Origin: Aquimarina longa SW024
Lineage (GTDB): Bacteria; Bacteroidota; Bacteroidia; Flavobacteriales; Flavobacteriaceae
DNA: 64,000 nt
NCBI RefSeq assembly: GCF_001401755.1
Contig: NZ_KQ474107.1
Location: forward strand, 2,598-66,597
Direction: 5' to 3'
This document shows, one piece after another, positions 10,501 to 18,490 of the stretch. Numbering within the stretch: the first letter of the stretch is position 1; the number at the start of each line of letters is the position of its first letter. The notes under the pieces were generated by a model, which was not told the DNA's origin, did not search any database, and was given only the letters and a program-made list of their open reading frames with translations. The position numbers and the translations under genes were made by a program.

Positions 10501-13473
10501 GCTAATCAGGCAACTAAAAACCCAAAAGAATGGCTATTTACCAAATATGATGCACTAGGTAGAGTGATCTATACAGGAATTTACAAAGACGATACGAATA
10601 GATCCAATATACAGAAAGATCATTTTAATAGTAAAACAGCAACTCAGAATTATGAAACTAAAGTAACTTCTGGAACAGGATATGCTAATACCTATTATAC
10701 AAATGATAATTTTCCTAATACAAATCTAGAAGTATTAACAGTCAATTATTATGACAACTACTATTTTGATACTGTAGATTTAACCCTACCATCTCAAAGT
10801 TATGAAGTACCAATTATAAATCATGATGATGCTGATCAGTTAAAGACAAGGACATTAGCAACAGGAAGTAAGGTAAAAGTTTTAGAAACCGATAACTGGG
10901 TAACTACTATTACAGGCTATGATCAGAAGGCGCGACCTACTTATATAGCTAGTACAAATGACTATCTACATACAACAGATGTTGTAGAAAGTAAACTAGA
11001 TTTTGTAGGTAAAGTAGAACAAACCAAAACCACACATACTAAAGATAGTAATACAGCGATTGTAACAGTAGACACTTTTACCTACGATCATATAGGGAGA
11101 TTACTTACCCAAACCCAAAAAATCAATTCTCAAACACCAGAAATTATTCAGAGTAACGTTTATGACAAACTAGGACAGTTGGTAAGCAACGATATTGGAG
11201 GAGAAGCAGCGGGAACAGCTAATAACAAGAGAACAACATATAAAGATATCGCTGGAGTAACAGTATCTGATAACACAATCACTAAAACAGTTAATGATGG
11301 TTGGGCAAATGCAGGCTTGATCACTGATACAGGTTTTTCTGGTGATGGTTATGTAGAGTTTGAAGCTACCTCGGCAAGCTCCATACTAATGGCAGGCTTA
11401 ACTACCCAGAATACCAATCTTCATTATAGTAGTATAAAATATGCAATATTTCTGCAAAGAAATGGAAATGTAGATATCTATGAAGGACCACTAAATAGAG
11501 GAAATTTTGAAACCTATATCGCTGGAGATATTTTAAGAGTCGAGCGTATAGGTAATACCGTTTATTATAAAAAAAATGGAGAAGTATTCCATACCTCTGT
11601 GATAAACTCTACAGGTACTTTATATGGGGATATCTCTATATATAGGAAACAACATCAAATTAAAAACTTTGGAATAGTTGACAGTGCTGCAAAAAGTGAT
11701 ATCAATATCCAAAGAAAAGGACTACAAACTGTAGATTACACTTATAGTGTTAGAGGATGGTTAACCGCTATTAATGATGGGAATACAGCTAATGGAGATT
11801 TGTTCGGCTTTAAGATCAATTATAATACCCCAGAACACGGGGCTACTGCGCTGTTTAACGGGAATATCTCTGAGACAAAATGGAAAACTGCTAATGATCA
11901 TATCCAGCGATATTACAAGTACAGTTATGATGCTTTAAATAGAATCAATAGCGCTATAAGTAATGATGGGAACTATGACCTAAACAATGTTACTTATGAT
12001 AAAATGGGTAATATAGAAAGCTTAACTAGAAACGGTTGGCAAAACTCATCAAATTATACTAATCTTGATGTACTAGGTTATGATTACGACAGTGGTAATA
12101 AACTCTTAAAAGTAACCGATACCGGAAACAAAACCTATGGATTTAAAGAAAGTAGGAATGCCATTGATGATTTTGAGTATGATAGCAATGGTAATATGAC
12201 CATTGACCGTAATAAAGGAATTACAGGGATTACCTATAATCATTTAAATCTGCCTACAACAGTTACCATAAATAATAGCAAACATACCGGAACTATTTCT
12301 TATATTTACGATGCTACTGGCGCAAAACTAAAAAAGATTGCAACAGAGGGAGGTTCATTAACAGAGACAGCGTATGCAGGTAACTTCGTCTATAAAAATG
12401 GTACGCTTGAGTTCTTTAACCAGCCTGAAGGCTATGTAGAGAAAGAAGCAGATGGGTATAAGTATGTATACCAGTTTAAAGATCACCTTCAAAATGTAAG
12501 ACTATCGTATTCAGACAAAAACAAAGACGGTACAATTACTCAGGATGAAATCATACAGGAGAAGAACTACTACCCCTTCGGCATGACTCATTCTGGATAT
12601 AATAATACACTACGAGGGAGAAATCATAATTATGGGTTTGGTAATAAAGAAGAGCAAGACGAACTTGGTTTAGAGTGGTTGGACTTTGGTGCAAGAAACT
12701 ATGATGCTTCTTTAGGCAGATGGATGAACATTGATCCATTAGCTAGTAAGTTTCACTCTTATTCTCCTTATAATTATACAGTTAACAACCCTATATCATT
12801 TATAGACCCTGATGGTAGAGAGTTAAAAATTGCAGGAAATAGAAAACAACGTAGACGAACACTTAGAACTCTAAGAAAACTTACGAATAATAGATTAAAA
12901 TTAAATAGGAAAACTGGAGTAGTAAGTATTGGAAGAGGAACTAGAAATAGAAGCAAGAGTCTTAAAAATGGAACAAGTTTAATTTCTAGGGTTATAGGTT
13001 CAAAAAATACAGCTACAATTAACCCCATAGAGAATTTTAGAGCAGAAAATAAAGGAAAAAAAGCCATAGATGGCACAGATCTTGGTACACTAGAAGGTAA
13101 TGCAACACAGAGTCATGCATCACCTGAAAATCAATCAAACGGTATTGGCGGAGATGCAACAGTTGTATTTGATCAAAATGATAATGGAACTCAAATTGTT
13201 AATGAAGATGGTTCTACTGGCAGACCAAAAGAAATTGGTCTTGCACATGAATTAATCCATGCAGACAATGCTCTTTCTGGAAATGTAGATGATGGCGATG
13301 CTCAAGAAGACTTACAAGATCCAGATACAATGATGGAGGGGATTTTAGGTCCAGAAGAAGTTTCTGTTCGAGAAAAAGAGAACGATATAAGATCAGAGCA
13401 AGGTGTTAAACAAAGAAAGGCACCTATTGACAATACTTTAAAAAATTTAAAAGAATACTTAAACGATAATTAA
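7510..13473 (+). CDS. Rhs polymorphic toxin with NleD/M91-like metallopeptidase tip
   Basis: A 1987-residue exported protein. Order of parts: signal peptide (1-25, ending ALAQ); BACON domain (about 26-115); several Ig-like repeats with recurring IRWYS and TTVLHTG segments (about 115-635); a calcium-loop-like linker (FEGDGLGDPND, near 640); a DUF6443-like start of the Rhs part (near 692, YYDGLGRPMQDIG); YD repeats with an inserted lectin-like sheet (about 1255-1395); the Rhs core (about 1658-1771, DHLQNVRLSY through YPFGM to FIDPDGR); and a variable tip of about 215 residues. The tip has a zinc motif HELIH at 1913-1917 and ENDIRSEQG further on, as in NleD-like (M91) effectors. It probably cleaves a target-cell protein. 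The substrate and secretion route are unknown; no type IX sorting domain is visible. Confidence 0.85.
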   Translation: MRKHVYRIVTFIALLVIVFTNTALAQSCSIAALSPSTLNFSSSGGTQTAYVIYDTGSCSLHIDDAPYWVTVTRSGSEQLKIVAKSNTLAARSGVIQLSYGSEYHKIYVSQDHGASFPSNPKNPTVKTTGCGQVTLQRAGSPSNGEVWYWQGKNANGTSTSRGSGATFTAKEGNGRYYIRSKKNTHWSSKSGVINVTIPTKPKKPNAYDKKRCGPGSITLTASGVSGATYKWYTATGTYLASGASFTPSIRSTTRYQVRAERSGCLSDPVMVRAINTSLEVWISGGRGSCESPAARLYAETFLTDGITGGVRHNWYTSPTGRGMAATTTAELDETVYTSTMEVSNGTKEFWVSVEYNGCESERKKATAKYIPNTRPELTLINLSDTPCGPSATFSLLAEGGNGSYKWYDSPSSDTVLHTGSLYTPTLSFNETNGQKTYYVGGVLKNALGCSYPISPRRAITVSINPQPSAASGVDKQRCGAGSVILEASPGSYGTTIRWYSTLTSTTVLHTGTRYTTPSNSSATTSYYAESYNATTGCKSSSKKQIKAIINPLPSIASGANKERCNTGSVILEATPGTNGTTIRWYNSATSTTVLHTGTQYTTPDISATTSYYAESYNVTTGCSAPRRKRINAIIIFERVWYADFEGDGLGDPNDSIINCTQPDKYVSDNSDICPEKHSATNECGGDILDQNYIYTKQYQEPRTEGATTMFADDDGILQNITYYDGLGRPMQDIGIRQSGNKKDIVTHIGYDAYGRKDKEWLSYEEEQDDFGNYRGDVRRTTQEYYLEHYANDFSEITNATQVNAYSESVFEASPLNRVLKQGAPGKAWKADKDSNDDHTIKFDWHTNTNGEVAYFYVTFVRNDSEQPELQKGNSGYAENELYVSVTKDENWNSDQTYANDHTTKEYKDKQGRIILKRTYVEDVAHDTYYVYDDYSNLSYVIPPKVDTSDGVDTTELLELCYQYKYDHRNRLIEKKIPGKGWEFIVYDNLDRPVLTQDANQATKNPKEWLFTKYDALGRVIYTGIYKDDTNRSNIQKDHFNSKTATQNYETKVTSGTGYANTYYTNDNFPNTNLEVLTVNYYDNYYFDTVDLTLPSQSYEVPIINHDDADQLKTRTLATGSKVKVLETDNWVTTITGYDQKARPTYIASTNDYLHTTDVVESKLDFVGKVEQTKTTHTKDSNTAIVTVDTFTYDHIGRLLTQTQKINSQTPEIIQSNVYDKLGQLVSNDIGGEAAGTANNKRTTYKDIAGVTVSDNTITKTVNDGWANAGLITDTGFSGDGYVEFEATSASSILMAGLTTQNTNLHYSSIKYAIFLQRNGNVDIYEGPLNRGNFETYIAGDILRVERIGNTVYYKKNGEVFHTSVINSTGTLYGDISIYRKQHQIKNFGIVDSAAKSDINIQRKGLQTVDYTYSVRGWLTAINDGNTANGDLFGFKINYNTPEHGATALFNGNISETKWKTANDHIQRYYKYSYDALNRINSAISNDGNYDLNNVTYDKMGNIESLTRNGWQNSSNYTNLDVLGYDYDSGNKLLKVTDTGNKTYGFKESRNAIDDFEYDSNGNMTIDRNKGITGITYNHLNLPTTVTINNSKHTGTISYIYDATGAKLKKIATEGGSLTETAYAGNFVYKNGTLEFFNQPEGYVEKEADGYKYVYQFKDHLQNVRLSYSDKNKDGTITQDEIIQEKNYYPFGMTHSGYNNTLRGRNHNYGFGNKEEQDELGLEWLDFGARNYDASLGRWMNIDPLASKFHSYSPYNYTVNNPISFIDPDGRELKIAGNRKQRRRTLRTLRKLTNNRLKLNRKTGVVSIGRGTRNRSKSLKNGTSLISRVIGSKNTATINPIENFRAENKGKKAIDGTDLGTLEGNATQSHASPENQSNGIGGDATVVFDQNDNGTQIVNEDGSTGRPKEIGLAHELIHADNALSGNVDDGDAQEDLQDPDTMMEGILGPEEVSVREKENDIRSEQGVKQRKAPIDNTLKNLKEYLNDN

Positions 13474-13474
13474 A

Positions 13475-14074
13475 ATGATTATTAGAAAAATATTTTGTGC
13501 TATAAGTGTCTATTTGATAATAACCTCATTTAATATATGTTGTAAACCGTTATCTACAGATTTAAATGATAATAATTTAGTTGAAAAACAGGTGAAAGAA
13601 TGGCAAAAGGCAAATGATGACTTTTTAGATAAAGAGAATATTACTAAGCCAGGGATTTTATATAATCATATGAAAAACTCTTTTAAAACTATTCAACTAG
13701 ATACTGAAGAGTTTAAAAGTTATAAGAGAGCTATTTTAGATTATGCATATACAAATTATCATAATGAGATTAAAGACAATCACTTTTTTATCGCTGAAAC
13801 AATCAGTCAACATGGTTTATCATATACTTTATTGTTAAATACAGAAGGAAATAACTTAATAAAATTAAATGCCTTTCGTGGGAAGTTAAATTTAAAAGGT
13901 AAAGAGAAGTCATCTTTTTTAGATTATGAAAAAAGATTTAGTAACTACAAATCTTTTGATGAATGTGAGGTAAATAATAATCCAAACAGATATACTGTGA
14001 TAAATAAATTTAATGTTGATGGAGATATTGAAATTAAAGTTATAGATCGTCAATGTAGAGGAGAGTATAAATAA
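13475..14074 (+). CDS. small exported protein, candidate immunity to the Rhs toxin
   Basis: A 199-residue protein starting one base after the toxin gene's stop, so clearly in the same message. The N-terminus is hydrophobic and ends in NICCKPL, which may be a weak lipoprotein signal with a poor lipobox. The rest is hydrophilic and mixed (ISQHGLSYTLLLNTEGNNLI). I recognise no family. The role is inferred from position: the gene directly after an Rhs toxin tip is normally its cognate immunity gene. Periplasmic placement would suit a toxin arriving from outside. Confidence 0.6.
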   Translation: MIIRKIFCAISVYLIITSFNICCKPLSTDLNDNNLVEKQVKEWQKANDDFLDKENITKPGILYNHMKNSFKTIQLDTEEFKSYKRAILDYAYTNYHNEIKDNHFFIAETISQHGLSYTLLLNTEGNNLIKLNAFRGKLNLKGKEKSSFLDYEKRFSNYKSFDECEVNNNPNRYTVINKFNVDGDIEIKVIDRQCRGEYK

Positions 14075-14080
14075 CCATAT

Positions 14081-14103
14081 AGCTCGGATTTGCAATCCAA
14101 GCT
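14081..14103. repeat. REP-like palindrome
   Basis: The sequence agctcggatttgcaatcc then aagct folds as a hairpin (agct/agct and ggatt/aatcc around tgc, one mismatch). It is too short in T to be a terminator and sits between the immunity gene and a good terminator. Its form resembles REP palindromes handled by Y1 transposases; that link is inference from shape only. Confidence 0.35.
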
Positions 14104-14124
14104 TGATTAACAAATAGAGTAAAG

Positions 14125-14151
14125 CCACCTCATTATTGGGGTGGTTTTTTT
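14125..14151 (+). terminator. terminator of the Rhs operon
   Basis: Stem ccacctc (14125-14131) pairs with ggggtgg (14138-14144) with one G-T pair and a six-base loop, followed by a run of seven T. It closes the unit Rhs1-Rhs2-immunity. Confidence 0.8.
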
Positions 14152-14245
14152 ATGAATATGCTTTTTTGGTTTTAGAATCTCTTAGGAAGGCATCAATAGT
14201 AAGTAATAAAGCATCTTTTTCTTTAGAAGGTAAATCATGGAGTTG
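14150..14245 (-). pseudogene. C-terminal remnant of an HTH-type regulator (tentative)
   Basis: The minus strand reads LHDLPSKEKDALLLTIDAFL then RDSKTKKAYS and a stop. This pattern (acidic start, L-TIDAFLRD, KTKKAY) resembles the tail of XRE-type regulators common in Bacteroidota. A stop lies just upstream in frame, and no matching front part occurs beyond the IS3 element, so only a fragment remains. Confidence 0.35.
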
Positions 14246-14304
14246 CTACCTTTATTCGGACAGATATTTAAGACAGTTTATGTTTAAATAAATATCTTAG
14301 AAAA

Positions 14305-14610
14305 ATGAAGAAACGATTTTACAGTAAAGAATTTAAATCAGAAGCTGTTCGGTTAAGCTATCAGCGAGAAAACATAAAAGAATTAGCCGATGAATTAGGA
14401 GTTAAAGTTGATAGGATTTATCGTTGGCGTAAGCTAGATAGTGAAGATGGAGTTTCTAAAAAAGCTTCTAAACCACCTTCTTCTCAAATAGATAACCAAG
14501 AAGTGAAGGAGTTACGTAAAGCTCTTAAAGATGCTCAATTAGAACTAGAGATCTTAAAAAAGGCCGTTCACATTTTCTCCAAGAGCGATGGAAAATCTAT
14601 CAATTCATAG
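14305..14610 (+). CDS. IS3-family transposase OrfA
   Basis: A 101-residue DNA-binding subunit. It has the family's helix-turn-helix (FYSKEFKSEAVRLSYQREN then IKELADELGVKVDRIYRWRK) followed by a leucine-rich coiled coil (VKELRKALKDAQLELEILKK) used for pairing with OrfB. The slippery site lies just after the coiled coil, so most ribosomes make OrfA and some continue into OrfB. Confidence 0.93.
   Translation: MKKRFYSKEFKSEAVRLSYQRENIKELADELGVKVDRIYRWRKLDSEDGVSKKASKPPSSQIDNQEVKELRKALKDAQLELEILKKAVHIFSKSDGKSINS
14556..14562 (+). promoter_or_regulatory. programmed -1 frameshift site
   Basis: The heptamer A AAA AAG is in frame with orfA (codons tta aaa aag). Slipping back one base leads into the orfB frame, which stays open from 14562 to the orfB ATG at 14625. 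The fusion OrfAB would read LKK then GRSHFLQERWKIYQFIVS on into MYSIERM. Confidence 0.88.
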
Positions 14611-14624
14611 TTTCATATAAACAT

Positions 14625-15473
14625 ATGTATTCCATTGAGAGAATGTGTAAAGTACTAAAAGTTAGTAGAAGTAGTTATTATAGATGGTATAGTAATGGCC
14701 CTTGTAATAGGGTTTTAGAAGACCAGAAATTAACTTTGGAAATAAAAAATATCTTCTATGATAGTAGACAAACTTATGGGAGTCCTAGAATTAAACAAGA
14801 ACTTCTTAGAAGAGGGTATAAGGTATCCAGAAGTAGGATCTCCCGATTAATGAAATCTAACGGGTTAAGAAGTAAATTAAAAAAGAAATATAAGATTACT
14901 ACAGATTCAAATCATTGTTTTCCCATATTCAAAAATCATTTGGATAGGGAGTTTAACCCCAAGAGATTAAATCAGGTTTGGGTCTCTGATATTACTTACA
15001 TTAAAACCAATAAAGGATGGTTATATTTAACAACATTAATTGATCTTTATGACCGTCAGGTGATAGGTTGGTCATTGAGTACTTCTTTGTTTACTGATCA
15101 AACCATAGTACCCGCTTGGAAAATGGCAACTTCTAAAAGAAAAATAGAGGCGCCTTTACTTTTTCACTCTGATAGAGGGGTTCAATACGCAAGTAAAGAG
15201 TTTAGAAAAGTTGTTACTACTAATAAGTTGATTACCCAATCCATGAGTAGAAAAGCTAATTGTTGGGATAATGCAGTAGCAGAATCTTTCTTTAAAACAT
15301 TAAAAGCAGAACTTGTTTACCATCATAGTTTCAAAACAATACAAGAAGCTAAAACAGCTGTATTTGATTACATAGAGGTCTGGTATAATAGGAAAAGATT
15401 ACATTCTTCTTTGGGATACAAAACTCCAATAGAAGTTGAAATAGAATTTTATAAACTTAAAAATGTAGCATAG
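14625..15473 (+). CDS. IS3-family transposase OrfB (catalytic)
   Basis: A 282-residue retroviral-type integrase. It has an HTH_21-like region (IFYDSRQTYGSPRIKQELL) and the DDE triad: first Asp in WVSDITYIK, second in HSDRGVQY, Glu in DNAVAESFFKTLK. The tail (NRKRLHSSLGYKTPIEVE) is typical. The active enzyme is the OrfAB fusion made by the frameshift at 14556-14562. I see no damage, so the element may still move. Confidence 0.95.
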   Translation: MYSIERMCKVLKVSRSSYYRWYSNGPCNRVLEDQKLTLEIKNIFYDSRQTYGSPRIKQELLRRGYKVSRSRISRLMKSNGLRSKLKKKYKITTDSNHCFPIFKNHLDREFNPKRLNQVWVSDITYIKTNKGWLYLTTLIDLYDRQVIGWSLSTSLFTDQTIVPAWKMATSKRKIEAPLLFHSDRGVQYASKEFRKVVTTNKLITQSMSRKANCWDNAVAESFFKTLKAELVYHHSFKTIQEAKTAVFDYIEVWYNRKRLHSSLGYKTPIEVEIEFYKLKNVA

Positions 15474-16162
15474 GTCTTAGAAAAACTGTCCGAATTTATC
15501 TTGCAAGTCCATTTTAGTTTATCCGGTGCATTTGGAACAACAATTTTTTCAAAATGCTGTGGTTCAATTTGGTCTACAACAGCACCAAATGTATTACTTT
15601 TAACTATTGTTTTGCCTGTCTCTGTTTGGAAAAATGTATATAAATAACCTGCATACCTTTTAGCAATTATTCTAATTGCATGTTCGCTTATCAAGTTTTT
15701 AGCTAATGTTCGATTAACGAAAGTTACGTTACCTATTGTACCTGAACGAGAAATTAGAATTGTTCCTTCTGAAACTTGAAACGGCTTTACGTTAATGACA
15801 TTCGAGGACAAAAATTTAATTGCCTTCGGGCGAACAAATAACATTTCAGAACTACCAAGAAAGCCGATTGCACCTTGGGTGTTTTGGGATACATAGTTTC
15901 TTTTTACTCTGCCACCATAGAAACAATCGTCTATGAAACCATTATCCGACCAAGCATTTACGAATCCATATTTATTACTCTTTACTTTTTCCTTAGCAAG
16001 TTTAGATTCTATACTAAAAGCACTTGCTTCCAAACGAAGTTTATTGTTGAAAATCTCTGTCAGAGAAACAGAAGTATATTTTAGTTTGTCAGGTAAATAT
16101 GTATAATCTATTTCCTCTTCAACTTCTTGAAACTTGTATGCTAAATTACTCTTATCTACCAT
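15449..16162 (-). pseudogene. R-M specificity subunit, cut off by the IS3 element
   Basis: The first ~222 residues are native sequence; after 15495 the frame runs into the IS end and stops in orfB, adding about 15 foreign residues. The fold is that of a type I-like specificity (S) protein: a target-recognition domain with ILISRSGTIGNVTFVNRTLA and a helical spacer near TETGKTIVKSNTFGAVVDQI, then FEKIVVPNAP. Normal S subunits are 340-450 residues with two recognition domains, so the second half is missing. No continuation is visible left of the IS. It overlaps the end of the methylase gene by 7 bases. Without it the system has probably lost or changed its target. Confidence 0.8.
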
Positions 16163-18180
16163 GCTATTCCTTGTTTAGTTTTCCAATTGCTGAAAACATC
16201 TGCAACATGGATAGTTTGGTCATTTAAAATTTTTTCTTGCGTAACTTCTTTACGTGCAACTAAATTGCCTTCTGCGTCCTTTTCTTTTACGAGTTCTTCA
16301 ACTTCAAGCATTACGATATTTCCTTTCTCGTCTCTTTTAAAGATTTTACCCCCTCTTTTATCATGTCCGATATGGTCAATCATAGTCATGAAAATATCGT
16401 AGTCAATTATTTGTCTTGATTTTTCCTCTTCTAAAATTTCTTCTTTTGTCTTTTTTTGCAGGAATAGGATTGAGCATTGTGTTCCATTTCTTGGTTGGAA
16501 TGCATCTGCATGTAAATCAACACTTGCAATTATTTTTGTGTTTTTAATTAACCAATGTCGAATAAATTCAAGTCCTGGTGAGCCTAAAATAGAATCAGGT
16601 AAAACAATTGCTGTTCTACCACCTTCTTTTAGAAGCTGTATGATTCGTTCAATGAATAGTTGTTCAGGCGGAACGCTTGATTGCAAACGGTCTGTTTTGT
16701 ACCAATTACCTTCTTCATCTTTATTCCATATATAGGCAATGTCAAACTGCTCTAAAATTTGTTGGTCTTTTATTGGAATTTTTGAGCCAAAAGGAGGATT
16801 GGTTACAATTACGTCAAAGTGTCCTAAACTTCTATGGTTCCGAATATCACTTGCTGAAATACCTAATGCTTTGGCAAGTTTCTTTTTTGTTTCTTCTTCC
16901 CATTCTGCTGGTGGCAATAATGAATTAAGCTGTAAAATATTTCCACTACCATCATTATTCATTACCATGTTCATTTTGGTAGCTTTTACCAAGTCAGGAT
17001 TAATATCAAAACCGTAATAATTTTCAGCAGCTATTTCAGATATTTTATCGTTAAATGCTTTTCTAATGTCTGCATTCCAACCTTCTTCTTCTCCGTATTG
17101 GCTTTCCATTCTTTCACGAAGTGAGTCAATTACAGAGGTCATTGCTGTAACGACAAATCCGCCTGTTCCGCAACTGCTGTCCAAAACACGTTCTGTCTCT
17201 TTTGGATTTATCATGGCAATTGCCATTTTCATTACGTTTCTAGGGGTAAAAAATTCTCCTCTATCTCCTCTTAAATTTGCTCCAACAATTTCTTCGTAAG
17301 CTTTTCCTTTTATGTCTATGTTAGTTGTTAAAAGAGCATATTTTTGAAGTTCTGCAACCAAATAAGTTACTGTTCGTGGAAGCAATTTTATTTCATCATT
17401 TTTATCAAATATTTGTCCGTGGCGTTTTTTTACTTCATCGAATATTTTGGAAACTCTTTTGTAAACGCTTGCTTGTCCATCTTTGTAATTCCTCTCTTTT
17501 GAAGTAGTAAAAAACTCTACAGGCTCAAGCAAATTTCGTTCATCATGTATTTTGCAAAAAATGATTTTTAGAAATTCAAAAAATGCAGGCTGCTTTTGCA
17601 ATCCTTCGTTTACGTAAATAATGTTATGACAAGTTTTAAACGTAAAAAGTAAATTGTCTTCGTATGCTTTGATTAATGTATTTCGATTTGGTCTTTCTTG
17701 CTCATCCGTTGTTCCGTCAGCAGAAGGAATATCATTAAATTCTTCGTAAACGTATTTCCCTTTTTCATTTTTTACTTTTCGCCAAACTTCTTTGTGCATT
17801 CCGTTTGTCCACATTCCCCATTCACAGTTAGCGCAAGCAGCCATGTAAGACTTCAATTGTTTTACGCCATTGTCTTTATCAGTTGGTTTTATTGATTCTT
17901 TTTTACATTCAATAACTAACCAAATATTGTCTTGGGCTTTTATTTCTTCTTCTGTTGAACCTTCTGGAAAGATTACAATGTCAGCGCGTTTTTTACCTGA
18001 ACCCATTTGAACGCCATACTCAATTTTAACTTGTTCTTTTGAGTATTTGTGTTCATTAATTAATCGTTTTTCAACGGTTTGTCTAACGTATTCTTCTGGC
18101 GTGTCTTTGCGAATAGTTCCGTCAATGTAATCTCTTAATTTCCCTTCGGGAATTGAAATGATAACCTTGGTTTCAATCAT
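16156..18180 (-). CDS. fused restriction nuclease and N6-adenine methylase (type I/IIB-like)
   Basis: A 674-residue protein. The N-terminal 150 residues form an HSDR_N-like nuclease domain with a PD-(D/E)xK pattern: KRADIVIFPEG, then WLVIECKKES. Next comes a helical stretch and then a gamma-class N6-adenine methylase: RGDRGEFFTPRNVM, SAM-binding motif DSSCGTGGFVV, catalytic motif NPPFG. Nuclease and methylase on one chain with a separate S subunit recalls BcgI-like type IIB enzymes. The assignment is from architecture, and the exact type is not certain. It overlaps its regulator (18173-18376) upstream and the S gene downstream, so the three form one operon. Confidence 0.85.
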   Translation of the reverse strand: MIETKVIISIPEGKLRDYIDGTIRKDTPEEYVRQTVEKRLINEHKYSKEQVKIEYGVQMGSGKKRADIVIFPEGSTEEEIKAQDNIWLVIECKKESIKPTDKDNGVKQLKSYMAACANCEWGMWTNGMHKEVWRKVKNEKGKYVYEEFNDIPSADGTTDEQERPNRNTLIKAYEDNLLFTFKTCHNIIYVNEGLQKQPAFFEFLKIIFCKIHDERNLLEPVEFFTTSKERNYKDGQASVYKRVSKIFDEVKKRHGQIFDKNDEIKLLPRTVTYLVAELQKYALLTTNIDIKGKAYEEIVGANLRGDRGEFFTPRNVMKMAIAMINPKETERVLDSSCGTGGFVVTAMTSVIDSLRERMESQYGEEEGWNADIRKAFNDKISEIAAENYYGFDINPDLVKATKMNMVMNNDGSGNILQLNSLLPPAEWEEETKKKLAKALGISASDIRNHRSLGHFDVIVTNPPFGSKIPIKDQQILEQFDIAYIWNKDEEGNWYKTDRLQSSVPPEQLFIERIIQLLKEGGRTAIVLPDSILGSPGLEFIRHWLIKNTKIIASVDLHADAFQPRNGTQCSILFLQKKTKEEILEEEKSRQIIDYDIFMTMIDHIGHDKRGGKIFKRDEKGNIVMLEVEELVKEKDAEGNLVARKEVTQEKILNDQTIHVADVFSNWKTKQGIAW

Positions 18181-18376
18181 TTTTAGTCTTTTTATTTACT
18201 AACAAGTCGGTCGCCTGAACTTGTAGAATGTCGGCAATCTCGTATAAATCCTCAACACTTGGCTGTCTCACATTTCGAGCATACTCGTTTATTGTCGTAT
18301 AGCTCTTATTCGTTTTATCTGCAAGCCAAGTTTGTGTAATCCCTTTTTCTTTTAGGATTTCCTTAATTCGGTTCAT
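18173..18376 (-). CDS. XRE-family regulator of the R-M operon (C-protein-like)
   Basis: A 67-residue helix-turn-helix protein starting MNRIKEILKEKGITQTWLAD. The recognition region is KSYTTINEYARNVRQPSVED. I chose the ATG at 18376 because it gives the usual size and start of single-domain XRE proteins; the open frame extends further but adds nothing recognisable. The stop overlaps the methylase start by 8 bases. Such small regulators time nuclease expression relative to the methylase. Repeats just upstream (18413-18460) could be its sites. Confidence 0.82.
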   Translation of the reverse strand: MNRIKEILKEKGITQTWLADKTNKSYTTINEYARNVRQPSVEDLYEIADILQVQATDLLVNKKTKND

Positions 18377-18412
18377 TTCTAAACCATTTAATTTGGTTGC
18401 AATATATGAAAA

Positions 18413-18460
18413 GTTCGCTGCCTTATAACGAAAATGTTCGCTGTATTTTGGTGAGTTCGG
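18413..18460 (-). promoter_or_regulatory. candidate operator repeats of the R-M regulator
   Basis: The octamer gttcgctg occurs at 18413-18420 and 18436-18443 (23 bp apart), and a partial copy, gttcgg, at 18455-18460. They lie 37-84 bp upstream of the regulator's start, where a controller protein would bind its own promoter. Binding is inferred from position only. Confidence 0.4.
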
Positions 18461-18490
18461 CAAAAGCAATATAAAAATGAGAATATCCAA

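Larger units (their letters stand above)
14255..15494 (+). mobile_element. IS3-family insertion sequence, apparently intact
   Basis: A 1240-bp element. The left end reads ttcggacagatatttaagac and the right end, read inward, ttcggacagtttttctaaga. Both flanks carry ttta (14251-14254 and 15495-15498), a 4-bp target duplication within the family's usual 3-5 bp. It contains orfA, orfB and a programmed frameshift signal, all intact. It has inserted into the specificity gene of the R-M system to its right. Confidence 0.9.
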
